From: Marinomonas fungiae
GTDB taxonomy: Bacteria > Pseudomonadota > Gammaproteobacteria > Pseudomonadales > Marinomonadaceae
Direction of reading: 5' to 3'
Assembly (NCBI RefSeq): GCF_001418205.1
Contig: NZ_LIQF01000006.1
Location: 62,001-126,000 of the forward strand
DNA length: 64,000 bases
The translations under genes and the position numbers were made by a program. The notes beneath the pieces were generated by a model. The model was not told the origin of the DNA. It did no database searches and saw only the letters and a list, made by a program, of their open reading frames with translations. Numbering within the stretch: the stretch's first letter is position 1; each line of letters begins with the position of its first letter. Positions 7,955-17,003 of this stretch are shown piece after piece.

Positions 7955-9853
7955 ATGAAGAATAATCTGTACAGATTCTGTCTGAATCCTTGTGCTTGGT
8001 TATCACTAGCTTTAGTGGTTTTCCAGTACTGGATTCTATTTAATCCCGAGCTGCCATTGGTTGAGCGCGCTACGCATTTGGTTATCAGCTTAGCCATCAT
8101 CTGCTTCGCTACACCTTTCTCAAAAAAACAGACATCCCCTAAACTCAACGCTTTGTTTTCACTTTTGTTATTCTCAATGGTAGCGATTGTCGGTGTTTAT
8201 TACTTCTTAGAAGCAGATAGATTATCGAATCGTATCGAGAACGTTTCACCGATTGAAATCTATGACGTCATTGTTTGCTCAATATTGATTGTTTTGCTGT
8301 TGGAAGCCGTGCGCCGAACAGTTGGCTACGTTTTATTGCTCGTGATTGGGGCTTTTTTGGTCTATGGCATTTTCGGCTATCAACTGAACGGTCAAATGGG
8401 ATTCAGTCAGATCAGCTGGTATGAGTGGTCCGAAATCTTGGGTATGACCACCAGTGGCATACTGGGCGTAACCACCGCAACCTCAACCAATTTCATTTTC
8501 TACTTTATTGTCTTTGGCGTGGTCTACAGCTCCGTGGGTGGCGGCCAATTATTCATTGATTTAGCCGTGAAATTGGTCGGTAAATCCACCGGTGGTGGTG
8601 CCAAAGTGGCGATTGTTGGTTCCAGCCTAATGGGGACTATTTCTGGGAGTGCAGTCGCCAACGTCACCTCGACAGGTGTTTTCACTATCCCTTTGATGAA
8701 GCGTACAGGCATTCAACCAGAAAGAGCGGCGGCTTATGAAGCCATTGCCTCTACTGGCGGACAACTGATGCCCCCAATTATGGGCATTGCAGCCTTTGTC
8801 ATGGCTGAAATGCTGGCAACCTCTTATTCGAACATTGCCCTAGCAGGTATTTTCCCAGCGCTTGCATTCTATCTTTCTTTATTTGTTTTCGCGGGCCTTG
8901 ATGCCAAGAAAACAAATTCTGGCACCCTAAAAGATGAGGACATCAAAAATATCAACCCTATTCTGCCCAGCTTACATATGTTGCTGCCGCCAGTCGTGTT
9001 GGTATGCGGATTGGTCATGGGATTCTCCGCTCAGATTGCGGTATTTTGGTCTACGGTGACCTGCTTTGTGGCTCCTTTTTTTAATAAAAGCACTCGTTAC
9101 GATCTAAAGAACATTCCTCTCATGGTGCTTGAGTCAGGGGTTCAAGCCGCTAAGATTGCCGCGCCAATCATCGCCATCGGTATCGTCGTGTCCGTTGCCA
9201 TTCAGTCTAACCTAGCACTGAAATTCGCGTCGGGGTTAATCAGTGTTGGCGCTGGGTCGTCTGTATTTTCTTTAATATTGATCGTGCTTGGCTGCATCAT
9301 CATGGGCATGGGACTCCCCACTGTGGCCGCTTATATCATCGGCGCGGTCTTATATGTACCAGCACTGAAAGAATTAGGCATCAGCGAGCTACAGTCACAC
9401 TTTTTTGTAATGTATTTCTGTGTACTGTCCATGGTCACTCCGCCCGTTTCTCTCGCCTCGTTTGCGGCGGCCGGTATTGCTGGTACTGACTCAATGAAAA
9501 CCAGTTTTGAAGCCTTCAAAATCTGTGCTGTGGCGTTTTTAATTCCATTCGCGTTTATTTCTGATGATGCTCTACTATTCGTTGGCAGCTATACCAATAT
9601 CGCCATTGCAGGACTTGGACTTATATTCTCAACCGCTATTTGGGCCATTGGTGTAACAGGCTTTGCCAAACGAAAAGTCTCTTTGTTTGGCCGTATATTG
9701 ATGATCGCCTGCGGTTTCTTCGCGATGATTTCCCCAACGGGTAGCTATATCTGGCTAAGCGCTATTGGCATCAGTGGAGTGTATCTACTCATTCATTTTT
9801 TCGTGCCAAAAGGGCCATGCGATATCCGAAAAGTATGCTTGAACTCCAAGTAA
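7955..9853 (+). CDS. Fused TRAP transporter permease (DctQM-type, TAXI system)
   Basis: This 632-residue, very hydrophobic protein has around 16 membrane helices. The N-terminal ~170 residues hold the small-subunit (DctQ-like) helices. The rest is the DctM domain, with the conserved segments STGVFTIPLMKRTG, AYEAIASTGGQLMPPIMG and GMGLPTVAAYIIGAV. Fused permeases are the normal partners of TAXI binding proteins. It catalyses sodium- or proton-coupled uptake across the inner membrane. It is the last gene of the operon, and a strong terminator follows within 20 bp. Confidence 0.9.
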   Translation: MKNNLYRFCLNPCAWLSLALVVFQYWILFNPELPLVERATHLVISLAIICFATPFSKKQTSPKLNALFSLLLFSMVAIVGVYYFLEADRLSNRIENVSPIEIYDVIVCSILIVLLLEAVRRTVGYVLLLVIGAFLVYGIFGYQLNGQMGFSQISWYEWSEILGMTTSGILGVTTATSTNFIFYFIVFGVVYSSVGGGQLFIDLAVKLVGKSTGGGAKVAIVGSSLMGTISGSAVANVTSTGVFTIPLMKRTGIQPERAAAYEAIASTGGQLMPPIMGIAAFVMAEMLATSYSNIALAGIFPALAFYLSLFVFAGLDAKKTNSGTLKDEDIKNINPILPSLHMLLPPVVLVCGLVMGFSAQIAVFWSTVTCFVAPFFNKSTRYDLKNIPLMVLESGVQAAKIAAPIIAIGIVVSVAIQSNLALKFASGLISVGAGSSVFSLILIVLGCIIMGMGLPTVAAYIIGAVLYVPALKELGISELQSHFFVMYFCVLSMVTPPVSLASFAAAGIAGTDSMKTSFEAFKICAVAFLIPFAFISDDALLFVGSYTNIAIAGLGLIFSTAIWAIGVTGFAKRKVSLFGRILMIACGFFAMISPTGSYIWLSAIGISGVYLLIHFFVPKGPCDIRKVCLNSK

Positions 9854-9870
9854 CGCTTATCTGATTTAGA

Positions 9871-9908
9871 TGGAAGCTTACCTTAGTGGGGAGCTTCCAT
9901 TCTTTTTT
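9871..9908 (+). terminator. Rho-independent terminator of the TAXI operon
   Basis: An 8-bp perfect stem TGGAAGCT/AGCTTCCA (9871-9878 with 9892-9899) is followed by TTCTTTTTT. It sits directly after the TRAP permease stop. Confidence 0.8.
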
Positions 9909-10141
9909 ATAGGCTCTCGGCCATCCCCCTTTTGGCAAACATTAGCAACGTGTAGAAAGTCAGGGGGACGTAACCGATTGAGTAAAGCACTCTTTCAACA
10001 GAGTTTTCTTGTCTTACTCTTGTATATCCAATCTAGGCGTCCGATACTCTTGCGTTATGAATCGTTTATTACTATTGCAAGGAATCCCGCTATTTTAGTT
10101 TCCACTCTCCCCCGCCTATCCCCTCAAACCAAAGGAATCTC

Positions 10142-10999
10142 ATGAAAACCCCTAAGAGGATACAACCGCTTGTTGAAGACGGGTTAATCGATGAAGTGAT
10201 CAGCCAACTTATGAGTGGCAAAGAAGCAACTGTCTATATGGTCCGCTGTGGGTCTGACATTTGTTGTGCCAAAGTGTATAAGGACGCCGATAAACGCAGT
10301 TTCAAACAAGCGGTGCAATATCGCGAAGGCCGCAAAGTACGTAATAGTCGTCAAGCTCGGGCGATGGAAAAAGGCTCGAAATACGGCCGTGAAGAACAAG
10401 AAGCACTCTGGCATAACGCGGAGGTCGATGCACTCTACAAATTGGCCCAAGCGGGTGTCCGTGTGCCCAAGCCCTATGGTTGCTTTGATGGGGTGCTGCT
10501 AATGGAATTGATCACAGACGAGGACGGCGATGTCGCACCGCGTCTAAACGATGTGAAACTTTCCCGAGAAGAAGCACTAGAGCATCACACACAAATCATT
10601 CGCGACGTAGTACGCATGCTGTGTGCTGGGTTAGTTCATGGGGATTTATCCGAATTTAACGTCTTAGTAGACCAGCATGGCCCGGTCATTATTGATTTAC
10701 CCCAGGCAGTTGATGCCGTAGCTAACAACCATGCGGAATGGATGTTAGAGCGAGATATCAACAATATGCGCGATTATTACGGCCAATTTGCACCAGAACT
10801 TTTAACCACAAAATATGCCAAAGAGATTTGGGCTATTTATGAGTCTGGCAAGCTAAAACCTACGACGGTATTAACAGGTCATTTTGATGAACCAACCGAA
10901 GCGGCAGATGTAGAGTCTGTTTTGGTCGAAATTCAAGAAGCCTTTGAAGAGGAACAAGAACGCCTTGGTCGTATTCAAAGCGCCAATGACGACGACTGA
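10142..10999 (+). CDS. RIO1-family serine/threonine protein kinase
   Basis: The protein has 285 residues. The RIO fold is recognised by the ATP-binding start SGKEATVYMVRCG, the lysine in CCAKVYK, the catalytic loop GLVHGDLSEFNVLV (about 160-173) and the metal-binding IIDLPQAVDA, where D replaces the DFG aspartate as usual in RIO kinases. The segment SRQARAMEKGSKYGR is the flexible loop region. The acidic C-terminus (EEEQERLGRIQSANDDD) is uncharacterised. Bacterial RIO kinases are widespread in Pseudomonas-like genomes with little known function. The gene is alone, with a terminator upstream and a long hairpin 60 bp downstream. Confidence 0.9.
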   Translation: MKTPKRIQPLVEDGLIDEVISQLMSGKEATVYMVRCGSDICCAKVYKDADKRSFKQAVQYREGRKVRNSRQARAMEKGSKYGREEQEALWHNAEVDALYKLAQAGVRVPKPYGCFDGVLLMELITDEDGDVAPRLNDVKLSREEALEHHTQIIRDVVRMLCAGLVHGDLSEFNVLVDQHGPVIIDLPQAVDAVANNHAEWMLERDINNMRDYYGQFAPELLTTKYAKEIWAIYESGKLKPTTVLTGHFDEPTEAADVESVLVEIQEAFEEEQERLGRIQSANDDD

Positions 11000-11060
11000 T
11001 TGATACTGTGTTTCACTCAGATCTGGCGCAACCTTAAATAAGTAAGTTCCAACCCATCGT

Positions 11061-11099
11061 AACTGGCCGAAAATGCGGTTAACGCCTCACCGGCCAGTT
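11061..11099. terminator. Hairpin between convergent genes
   Basis: A perfect 9-bp inverted repeat AACTGGCCG/CGGCCAGTT (11061-11069, 11091-11099) has a 21-nt loop. It lies between the convergent RIO kinase and DUF2867 genes. There is no clear U-tract, so its function as a terminator is only likely. Confidence 0.4.
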
Positions 11100-11185
11100 G
11101 ATCTCCAATAGCTTACATTACGTCACTCTAGCAAAGGCACCAGACTAGCCCAGCGATTTAAGCGTATTCTCGCCAGCGCTAGAAC

Positions 11186-11638
11186 TCAGCCAACAAGTCG
11201 AACACGGGCTAATGCATCACGAGCTATTAGCTTATGGAACGGCAAAATCGCGTTTAGATATAGCTTTCCAGCAAGATTATTGGTGTGAACCCAAGTCGCG
11301 AGATAAACACAGCCTTGGTGAGACATGACCGTCACCCTGAAATCTAAATGCTTATCATCGAACCCAGCGATCAGCTCATTTTCATTGTCTGACTCAACAG
11401 GGAAAAAGCCTACTTTATCCTCCACCATAGGCCCTTCACTCGAAAGACCAAATGGCTTCGTAAGACCATTTCGAAGCGCAATTAAAAAACGTGCCCACGC
11501 TGGAAAATCGGTAATGATATCAGCCGCTTGGCGTGGTGCTAAGTTTGAAGCAACACGATAACAATCGATGAAGTCATGAGGCTGAACGCGCTCAAGTAGT
11601 GCACTATGTGTTGGCAATGTCACTGCTTTTACAATCAT
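11186..11638 (-). CDS. DUF2867 family protein
   Basis: This is a 150-residue soluble protein. I recognise the DUF2867 pattern: an N-terminal HDFIDCYRVAS, a middle WARFLIALRNGLTKPFGL, a beta-rich centre (HLDFRVTVMSHQGCVYLATWVHTNN, quoted only as the family's DxxVS-like strand pair), and a C-terminal YLNAILPFHKLIARDAL. No enzymatic residues are known for the family, which is predicted to resemble START/SRPBCC-type folds. It is encoded next to the DUF1330 gene in the same direction with 75 bp between them, so co-transcription is possible. Confidence 0.65.
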   Translation of the reverse strand: MIVKAVTLPTHSALLERVQPHDFIDCYRVASNLAPRQAADIITDFPAWARFLIALRNGLTKPFGLSSEGPMVEDKVGFFPVESDNENELIAGFDDKHLDFRVTVMSHQGCVYLATWVHTNNLAGKLYLNAILPFHKLIARDALARVRLVG

Positions 11639-11718
11639 TTCTCTGTCTTGGCTCCATCGTATTAATCGTTTGGCTGCGGTTTTGTGGTTTAACTGTGTTC
11701 TTTATCTCGAACTAGGCG

Positions 11719-11994
11719 TTATAAAAGCTGAAAAGTACTTTGAATACCTTGCTCACGTAATGGTGCAAGACGTTGATAGGCTTCACTGTTATACCAATTT
11801 CTAGCGCTCTCTTTATCTGGAAACTCAATAATAGATTTTTTTATGTGCGCGGCTTCACCATGCAAAATTTCCGCTTCGCCCTTGGCAATAAAACGGCCGC
11901 CAAACAGCTCTAATGTCGCCATCGCCTGCGCGCTGTATTCTGCTAATTTTTCGGGATTAATCACGGTTGCATCGACAATAACAAAGCTAGCCAT
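11719..11994 (-). CDS. DUF1330 family small protein
   Basis: The 91-residue DUF1330 protein is an alpha/beta ferredoxin-like dimeric fold. It shows FVIVDATVINPEKLAEYS, GGRFIAKGEAEILHG and the C-terminal FPDKESARNWYNSEAYQ. The open frame extends further upstream, but the ATG at 11994 has an AAGGAAAA ribosome binding site 6-8 nt before it and begins the conserved domain, so I use it. It is divergent from a broken LysR gene, which would have been its natural regulator. The biochemical role of this family is unknown. Confidence 0.8.
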   Translation of the reverse strand: MASFVIVDATVINPEKLAEYSAQAMATLELFGGRFIAKGEAEILHGEAAHIKKSIIEFPDKESARNWYNSEAYQRLAPLREQGIQSTFQLL

Positions 11995-12088
11995 AGTATT
12001 TTCCTTGTGTGGATGAATGAATAGACGTAGCTTATTATCGTGCTTTAAATTGAACAATAACCTAGAAATTAACAGTCTGTTTATCTAT

Positions 12089-13008
12089 ATGAACAACATA
12101 AAACTTGCTCCGCTTCTGCTTGTTTTTGCTGAGGTCGCGACAAAACGTTCCTATACGGCCGCGGCTAAAAAGCTTGGTCTGAGTAAATCGGCCATTAGTC
12201 AGCAGATAAAGCGGCTTGAACAAGATCTAGGACAACAGCTGCTAATACGCAGTACACGAGGCGTTGTTTTGACCGCGGCGGGCGAGACTTTGCTTGCCCG
12301 CAGCGAATATTAGATGAGCAACTTAATATGGCATTTAAGGAACTGAGCCAAGTGAAGGCTCAGCCTAGTGGGCCATTTAAAGTGTCTGTCCCGCCATTTT
12401 CGGAAAAAGAAGTGGTGATGCCTGCCATCCGACAATTGTGTATAGAATTCCCTAGTCTGATACCTGAAATTGTTGTTACGGAAAAATGGCAAGATCTTAT
12501 CGAACATAATCTCGATGCTGCGGTCTTCGGCGGAGACATCAAAGATTGCGAATATCGAGCATTACCCGTGAGCACTGTTTCGGAAGTATTCTGCGCCTCG
12601 TCTCGCTATCTTGCTCAATTTGGTACTCCCAAAACGCTTGATGATCTCATCAAGCATCAGTTTATTAGCACCGCATGGCATAGGCCAAAAATAGAAGTGT
12701 TTGATAATCGATTGGAAAATAAGCAGCTCATTTCTCTACGCCATAGCGTTAAAGTGAACAGCTTAATCACCGCTCTTGAAGCAACGCTTTTAGACATGGG
12801 CATCGCTCTGCTACCAGAGTTTATCGCTCAAACTCATGTAGAAAGCGGCGCTATCCAAAGAGTACTGCCAGAGCTTCGCGGCAGAGATTGGCATTTCTAC
12901 TTTTTACATCAATACACCGGCGAGAAACCGCAGCATATCAGCCGTTTTTATCAACTCTACCGCCATTACTTTTTAAAAGCTTGCGGTAGAGTGACTGACC
13001 TTCAGTGA
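12089..13008 (+). pseudogene. LysR-family regulator with a -1 frameshift
   Basis: The first frame encodes the winged helix from MNNIKLAPLLLVFAEVATK through QISQQ-type recognition (SAISQQIKRLEQDLGQQ), and stops at 12313 after LLARSEY. The second frame continues without loss of homology: reading LDEQLNMAFKELSQVKAQ from 12310 restores the linker and then the effector domain to 13008. Adding one base in GAATATTAGATG near 12305-12312 rejoins the frames into about 306 residues, the family length. It is therefore either a decayed gene or a sequencing indel. The gene is divergent from the DUF1330 gene. Confidence 0.8.
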
Positions 13009-13010
13009 AA

Positions 13011-13040
13011 AAAGCCGCTTCGATAAAGCGGCTTTGAAAG
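13011..13040 (-). terminator. Rho-independent terminator (YgiW gene, bidirectional)
   Basis: A 10-bp stem AAAGCCGCTT/AAGCGGCTTT (13011-13020, 13026-13035) has a 5-nt loop. Read on the minus strand it is followed by six T residues, directly after the YgiW-like gene. The convergent LysR gene ends at the same hairpin. Confidence 0.8.
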
Positions 13041-13058
13041 TCAGAATAACGCGTAGGA

Positions 13059-13382
13059 TTAATTCAGCGTCAGGTAATCGACCTCAAATTCATTACCATG
13101 ATGCTCACGGTCAATTTCACCGTACAAGGTCAATGCTTGTCCATTGCTTAGCGTTAAGTGACGGGTAATGTCTTGATCAATCTCGATGGTCATGGAACCA
13201 CTGGCATCGTTGAATTCATATTTCTCATTACCTAGTGATTGGCCTAAGGTTCCCTGCAGTACGGCCTGAGTGTTATCTGACGCATTCATCGCCGCGGATA
13301 CTGTCATAGGGTTCGAAGCCGCTTGCGCCATGGTTAAGCTGCTCGCGATCACCAGAGCTGAAATCATTAGTGGTTTTTTCAT
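13059..13382 (-). CDS. ygiW: YgiW/YdeI-type periplasmic OB-fold protein
   Basis: This 107-residue protein has a signal peptide (1-22, cleavage near AQAA-SNP) and a BOF (bacterial OB-fold) domain. The recognisable parts are AVLQGTLGQSLGNEKYEF, DASGSMTIEIDQD and the end FEVDYLTLN. Family members are periplasmic stress-tolerance proteins (peroxide, cadmium, acid) regularly found beside qseBC-type two-component systems, as here. The promoter region between it and the kinase gene holds a direct-repeat box identical in layout to one upstream of the response regulator gene, so regulator control is likely. Start and stop are unambiguous. Confidence 0.85.
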   Translation of the reverse strand: MKKPLMISALVIASSLTMAQAASNPMTVSAAMNASDNTQAVLQGTLGQSLGNEKYEFNDASGSMTIEIDQDITRHLTLSNGQALTLYGEIDREHHGNEFEVDYLTLN

Positions 13383-13432
13383 CGTCTTTCTCCTTGTGCG
13401 TGACTGTTAGGATGAATCATACAGTCACAACA

Positions 13433-13449
13433 TGAAGTTAACCTGAAGT
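13433..13449 (-). promoter_or_regulatory. OmpR/PmrA-type direct-repeat box upstream of ygiW
   Basis: On the minus strand it reads ACTTCA-N5-ACTTCA (plus strand TGAAGT TAACC TGAAGT). The 11-bp repeat period is the standard for tandem binding of OmpR/PhoB-class regulators. The same box, with one mismatch, is upstream of the response regulator gene at 15506-15522. Confidence 0.65.
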
Positions 13450-13469
13450 CCTAGCGAGGTCAGTGGTGT

Positions 13470-14753
13470 TTAGGAGAATGAAAGTATGACTCGAAGCCCC
13501 GGTTGCGCCGCTTCGAAGCGCAAAGTTGCCCCATGAATGGCTGCAATCCGCTGGCAAATCGTCACCCCCAGTCCTAGTCCCTCGCCTTTACTGTCTAAGC
13601 GATTGGTCGAGCGATGCAGGTTATTGAGCAATTCAGGCGATACGCCTACGCCATTGTCTTCTATGACTAACTGTTGCGGCGTCAGCTCAATATTTACCCG
13701 GTCCGCCGTCTCACTGTGACGTAAGATATTATTTAAGAGATTCTCAATCAGCACTTGCAATAAGGTGCCATCGCCCTTCACATTCACAGCTTCTGTTTGT
13801 ATCGACAGCTGAATATTTTGCGCATCAAAGCGGCGTTGGAACTTATCCGCAATACTGTTTAGCCGCGCCTCCAATAACACCTTGTCAAAACGCTGCAGCC
13901 AATGATGCTGATCCAGGCGCGCCAAGGTCAGCAGCTGCTCCACAATGCGATTCACACGCTCTGTTTCAGACGTGATCGCTTGAATGTCAGGATCAGGGCA
14001 CGACAATTCCAACTTGATCGTGGTTAACGGTGTGCGCAACTCATGGGCCACATCGTTGGCAAACTGACGCTCACGGGTTAAGACTTGATCCACTTCCGCC
14101 ATCAGGCGATTAAGGTTATCTGTTAAGGTTTGAATCTCTCGGTTATGGCTTGTCGAAGCCAACGGTGACAGATCGTCTCCTCGACGCTGTTGCAGCTCCT
14201 TTGATAAGGCCGTTAAAGGTTTGGCAATAAGCCGCACCAACAGCACCAATAACAATAAGCTGATCGCCGAGCCTAGTAATGTCGGAGCCGTGATCTCTTC
14301 GGCAATATCGCCAATGATATCGTTCGTTAAATCGTCTCGACGAAACATCTGCACCACTAGGCCGTCTTCATCGTATTGATAACCATGCCAGCCATAGCCT
14401 TTAAACTCTCCCTCAAGGGAATCTGAGCCGCGCTCTTCTAATGGCCGTTGATGATCAAAGTTACTCACCTGCCAGCCAGACTCGGGGTGATACACCGTCA
14501 CCCAAATGGTATCTTCATCGTCTTTACGAATGTGTTCTTCAAGGAAGGCCTGTAATTCTTGAGGTGTGGCCTGCGTGGCAACAATCATGGCATTGAGCAA
14601 CTCAGCATTCTGCTTTAGGTCGTCTTCTAACACTTCGTTGAACTCTTCATCCGCCGCCAAATAGGTGACAAACACGCCCATTAGACTGGACACGATCATG
14701 GAGATGCCCAACACCCAAGCAATGGATTTGATGCTCAAACGTACAGTTGTCAT
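13470..14753 (-). CDS. Sensor histidine kinase (QseC/PmrB-like)
   Basis: The protein has 427 residues. TM1 is at about 12-32, a periplasmic domain follows (about 35-150, acidic, with EEHIRKDDEDTIWVTVY), TM2 is at about 153-175, and then HAMP. The dimerisation/phosphoacceptor helix has the histidine in NDVAHELRTPLTTIK (about 240). The ATPase domain has the N box (IENLLNNILRHSE), G1 (IEDNGVGV) and G2 (GEGLGLGV). It phosphorylates the response regulator encoded 18 bp upstream in the same operon. The signal is unknown; relatives respond to metals, cationic peptides or hormones. A further gene, ygiW, lies downstream and probably belongs to the regulon. Confidence 0.9.
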   Translation of the reverse strand: MTTVRLSIKSIAWVLGISMIVSSLMGVFVTYLAADEEFNEVLEDDLKQNAELLNAMIVATQATPQELQAFLEEHIRKDDEDTIWVTVYHPESGWQVSNFDHQRPLEERGSDSLEGEFKGYGWHGYQYDEDGLVVQMFRRDDLTNDIIGDIAEEITAPTLLGSAISLLLLVLLVRLIAKPLTALSKELQQRRGDDLSPLASTSHNREIQTLTDNLNRLMAEVDQVLTRERQFANDVAHELRTPLTTIKLELSCPDPDIQAITSETERVNRIVEQLLTLARLDQHHWLQRFDKVLLEARLNSIADKFQRRFDAQNIQLSIQTEAVNVKGDGTLLQVLIENLLNNILRHSETADRVNIELTPQQLVIEDNGVGVSPELLNNLHRSTNRLDSKGEGLGLGVTICQRIAAIHGATLRFEAAQPGLRVILSFS

Positions 14754-14771
14754 GTTATAGCCCTTCTTTTA

Positions 14772-15428
14772 TCACAGCTCGACCAAGCGATAACCAAAGC
14801 CACGCACGGTTTCGATACGCTCTTTACCGACCAGTTTGCGTAGCGCGTAGATATGGACATCCAAGGTATTGGATTCTGACTCATTGCCCAATCCATAAAT
14901 ACGCTGTAACAACCGCTCACGATGGACTTTATTACCACCCGCCTGTAGCAGCATGAGTAATAACTGGGCTTCTTTTTGTGGTAAACTCAACGCCTCATCG
15001 TATAAGGTAAACTGATCGAGTTTTTGGTCGTAACGCAACGCACCAAAGCTCTGCATGTCCTGTGTTCGGCCATTATGACGGCGCAGCAATACGCGGATTC
15101 TAGCTTGCAGCTCTTCGGGCTCAAACGGCTTCACCAAATAATCATCCGCCCCCGTATCCAGCCCCTGAACACGATCATCCAAGCCATCCCGAGCCGACAA
15201 AATCAACACCGGTTGCTCCGCATTGTCTTGGCGTAATTGCAACAGCCAATCAATGCCATCGCCATCTGGCAAGCCCAAATCCAACAGAATTAAGTCGTAA
15301 TGTGCAGCTTGAAAATGACGTTTAGCGGACGCTAGATTGCGTACCCAATCCACTCGGTAAGTTCGACTTAGAATTTTTAACAACACATTACCAAGACCTA
15401 AATCGTCCTCGACCAGTAATAAATACAT
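14772..15428 (-). CDS. OmpR-family response regulator (QseB/PmrA-like)
   Basis: The protein has 218 residues. The receiver domain (1-115) has the acidic pair in LVEDDLGL, the phosphoacceptor aspartate in LILLDLGLPDGDG (about 51), the T/S position LILSARDG, and the lysine in DYLVKPFEPEEL. The C-terminal winged helix (about 125-215) reads LSLPQKEAQLLLMLLQ and ends LRKLVGKERIETVRGFGYRL. It is the first gene of the operon with its kinase. Its own promoter contains the TGAAGT-N5-TGAAGA box, suggesting autoregulation. Confidence 0.92.
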   Translation of the reverse strand: MYLLLVEDDLGLGNVLLKILSRTYRVDWVRNLASAKRHFQAAHYDLILLDLGLPDGDGIDWLLQLRQDNAEQPVLILSARDGLDDRVQGLDTGADDYLVKPFEPEELQARIRVLLRRHNGRTQDMQSFGALRYDQKLDQFTLYDEALSLPQKEAQLLLMLLQAGGNKVHRERLLQRIYGLGNESESNTLDVHIYALRKLVGKERIETVRGFGYRLVEL

Positions 15429-15505
15429 CCTCTACTCCCCTGTCATTATCTATGCGTCCTGCCTATAAGACAGAGACTGCCAGCATGAATTATCCCCGCT
15501 AAAAC

Positions 15506-15522
15506 TGAAGTTTACATGAAGA
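15506..15522 (-). promoter_or_regulatory. OmpR/PmrA-type direct-repeat box upstream of the response regulator
   Basis: On the plus strand it reads TGAAGT TTACA TGAAGA, so on the transcribed strand TCTTCA-N5-ACTTCA. It has the same spacing and nearly the same sequence as the box upstream of ygiW, about 80 bp before the regulator start codon. Confidence 0.65.
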
Positions 15523-15700
15523 GGTAATGTCGGATTGAGGAGAAAAGTGAGCGATCGGTAAGGAGGTAAATGATGGATTTAAAGAAACTAGAATAGATTC
15601 ACACCTTCAGCGCGTGATATCAAAGGACCACAGATACGACAAAGGTGTATGTTTCATTCTTAAAAGAATTTTAAATAACGCCGATAACTCCCATGCACCG

Positions 15701-16804
15701 TTAGTCCGATATGGAATTAACGAGCTTATAGCAGTTTTTGCCGGACATTTTTGCTGAATACAAGGCTTCGTCTACTGAACGTAAAGCAGCTCGATGCCCT
15801 TTTGCACTGTGCCGGACTGCTCCCAGACTTATAGTAACAGGACGCCCTATCCCAAATGAATGACCGGAAATATTTTCTAACAAGCTGCTAAGTTGACCTG
15901 TAAAATTTTCTTCACTCTCCCCATGCACCACTATCATAAACTCTTCTCCTCCCCAACGTCCGACAATGCCATTGGAGCCAAGCGAACTGCGCATAACCTT
16001 GCTTAGACTAATCAGCACCTCATCACCAACATCGTGGCCTAATTCGTCATTCACTTTTTTAAAGTTATCAATATCTGCCATCGCAATAAAAAAGTCTTGA
16101 TCAGAATTTAGGAGCAAATCCTCCATATAGCGACGGTTATAAAGACCTGTCAGGGCATCTGTGAAAGCCTGTATTCTCAGTTTCTCATTGGAATCTTGTA
16201 AAAGTTTATGGGACGCTCGACGACTAAATTCGTAGTAGCATGACAGAATAAACAACAGCAAATAGATCACAACGAGATTGGAGAAAGAGTCCATATCCCA
16301 AGACGCTGGCTGCCATACTCCAAGGTTACTTCCAGCAAACCAAGCGACAAAGGCGAGATACAAACCGCTGTACAAGGCGCCATACAGAAACCCCATCAGA
16401 AAGACACTAACAACCGGTGTCACAAGCGCCCAAGCTAACGAGTAATCTAGATTATTCCGATCCATAATCACCATCAAACAGACCCCGGTGACCATTAACA
16501 TCAATATAAAAGATGCCAAAAGAACACGTCGAAAAAGCAGTAAAGCGGACAGTGAGAGCAGTCCCATTAACGTACCGACGGCATCCACATAAAAAAGTGG
16601 TGGGTAGTAATCTATCACCAAATTATAAAAGGCGAAAAAAGCTGCAACCCCTGTGCAAGTCAGTATGGAGATCAACACTAAGCTAAGGTGGCGATACTGT
16701 TCGTTGGATTTCGTCACACCTAGATACTTCTCTAATAAAGACTCAACCACTCTTGCGCCCTTCATCACCAATATGGTCAATCCTTCCCTCATATCTTCCT
16801 TCAT
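15701..16804 (-). CDS. Membrane diguanylate cyclase (GGDEF)
   Basis: The protein has 367 residues. Five to six membrane helices lie between about 45 and 200 (for example LVLISILTCTGVAAFFAFYN in the first). A short coiled linker is followed by the GGDEF domain (about 205-360), with DALTGLYNRRYMEDLL and the active GGEEF in GRWGGEEFMIVV. The RxxD inhibitory site five residues before GGEEF is absent (SLGSNG in that position). It should make c-di-GMP in response to an unknown membrane signal. Part of the coding sequence (16190-16466, last membrane helices and linker) is duplicated at 21952-22229 next to a transposase remnant. It is a single-gene unit. Confidence 0.9.
   Translation of the reverse strand: MKEDMREGLTILVMKGARVVESLLEKYLGVTKSNEQYRHLSLVLISILTCTGVAAFFAFYNLVIDYYPPLFYVDAVGTLMGLLSLSALLLFRRVLLASFILMLMVTGVCLMVIMDRNNLDYSLAWALVTPVVSVFLMGFLYGALYSGLYLAFVAWFAGSNLGVWQPASWDMDSFSNLVVIYLLLFILSCYYEFSRRASHKLLQDSNEKLRIQAFTDALTGLYNRRYMEDLLLNSDQDFFIAMADIDNFKKVNDELGHDVGDEVLISLSKVMRSSLGSNGIVGRWGGEEFMIVVHGESEENFTGQLSSLLENISGHSFGIGRPVTISLGAVRHSAKGHRAALRSVDEALYSAKMSGKNCYKLVNSISD
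16190..16466. repeat. Source copy of a 277-bp duplicated segment (inside GGDEF gene)
   Basis: This part of the diguanylate cyclase gene matches 21952-22229 in the same orientation, with only a few substitutions and one 1-bp indel. The match starts abruptly at GGAATCTTG and ends abruptly after GATCCATA. Confidence 0.9.
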
Positions 16805-17003
16805 CCTTGCAAGAACTATGCAAACAATAATACATAGCGAATCATTTTAAAACTTGAACAATAGATCAAAACGGCATATTTCAGCGCAAAATAGCAAAAT
16901 AAAACATGATCACAAACAATGAATTAGAGTAAATTGTCCATTGGGATGATGAAGTTTATGGTTGGGGCAGATGAGCAAAATCTGCACCTCCCCCACTAAG
17001 GCC

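Noticed and set aside
9870-10145. Open frame of 91 codons before the RIO kinase gene.
   Set aside because: It begins in the terminator hairpin of the TRAP operon, has no ribosome binding site and no family features.
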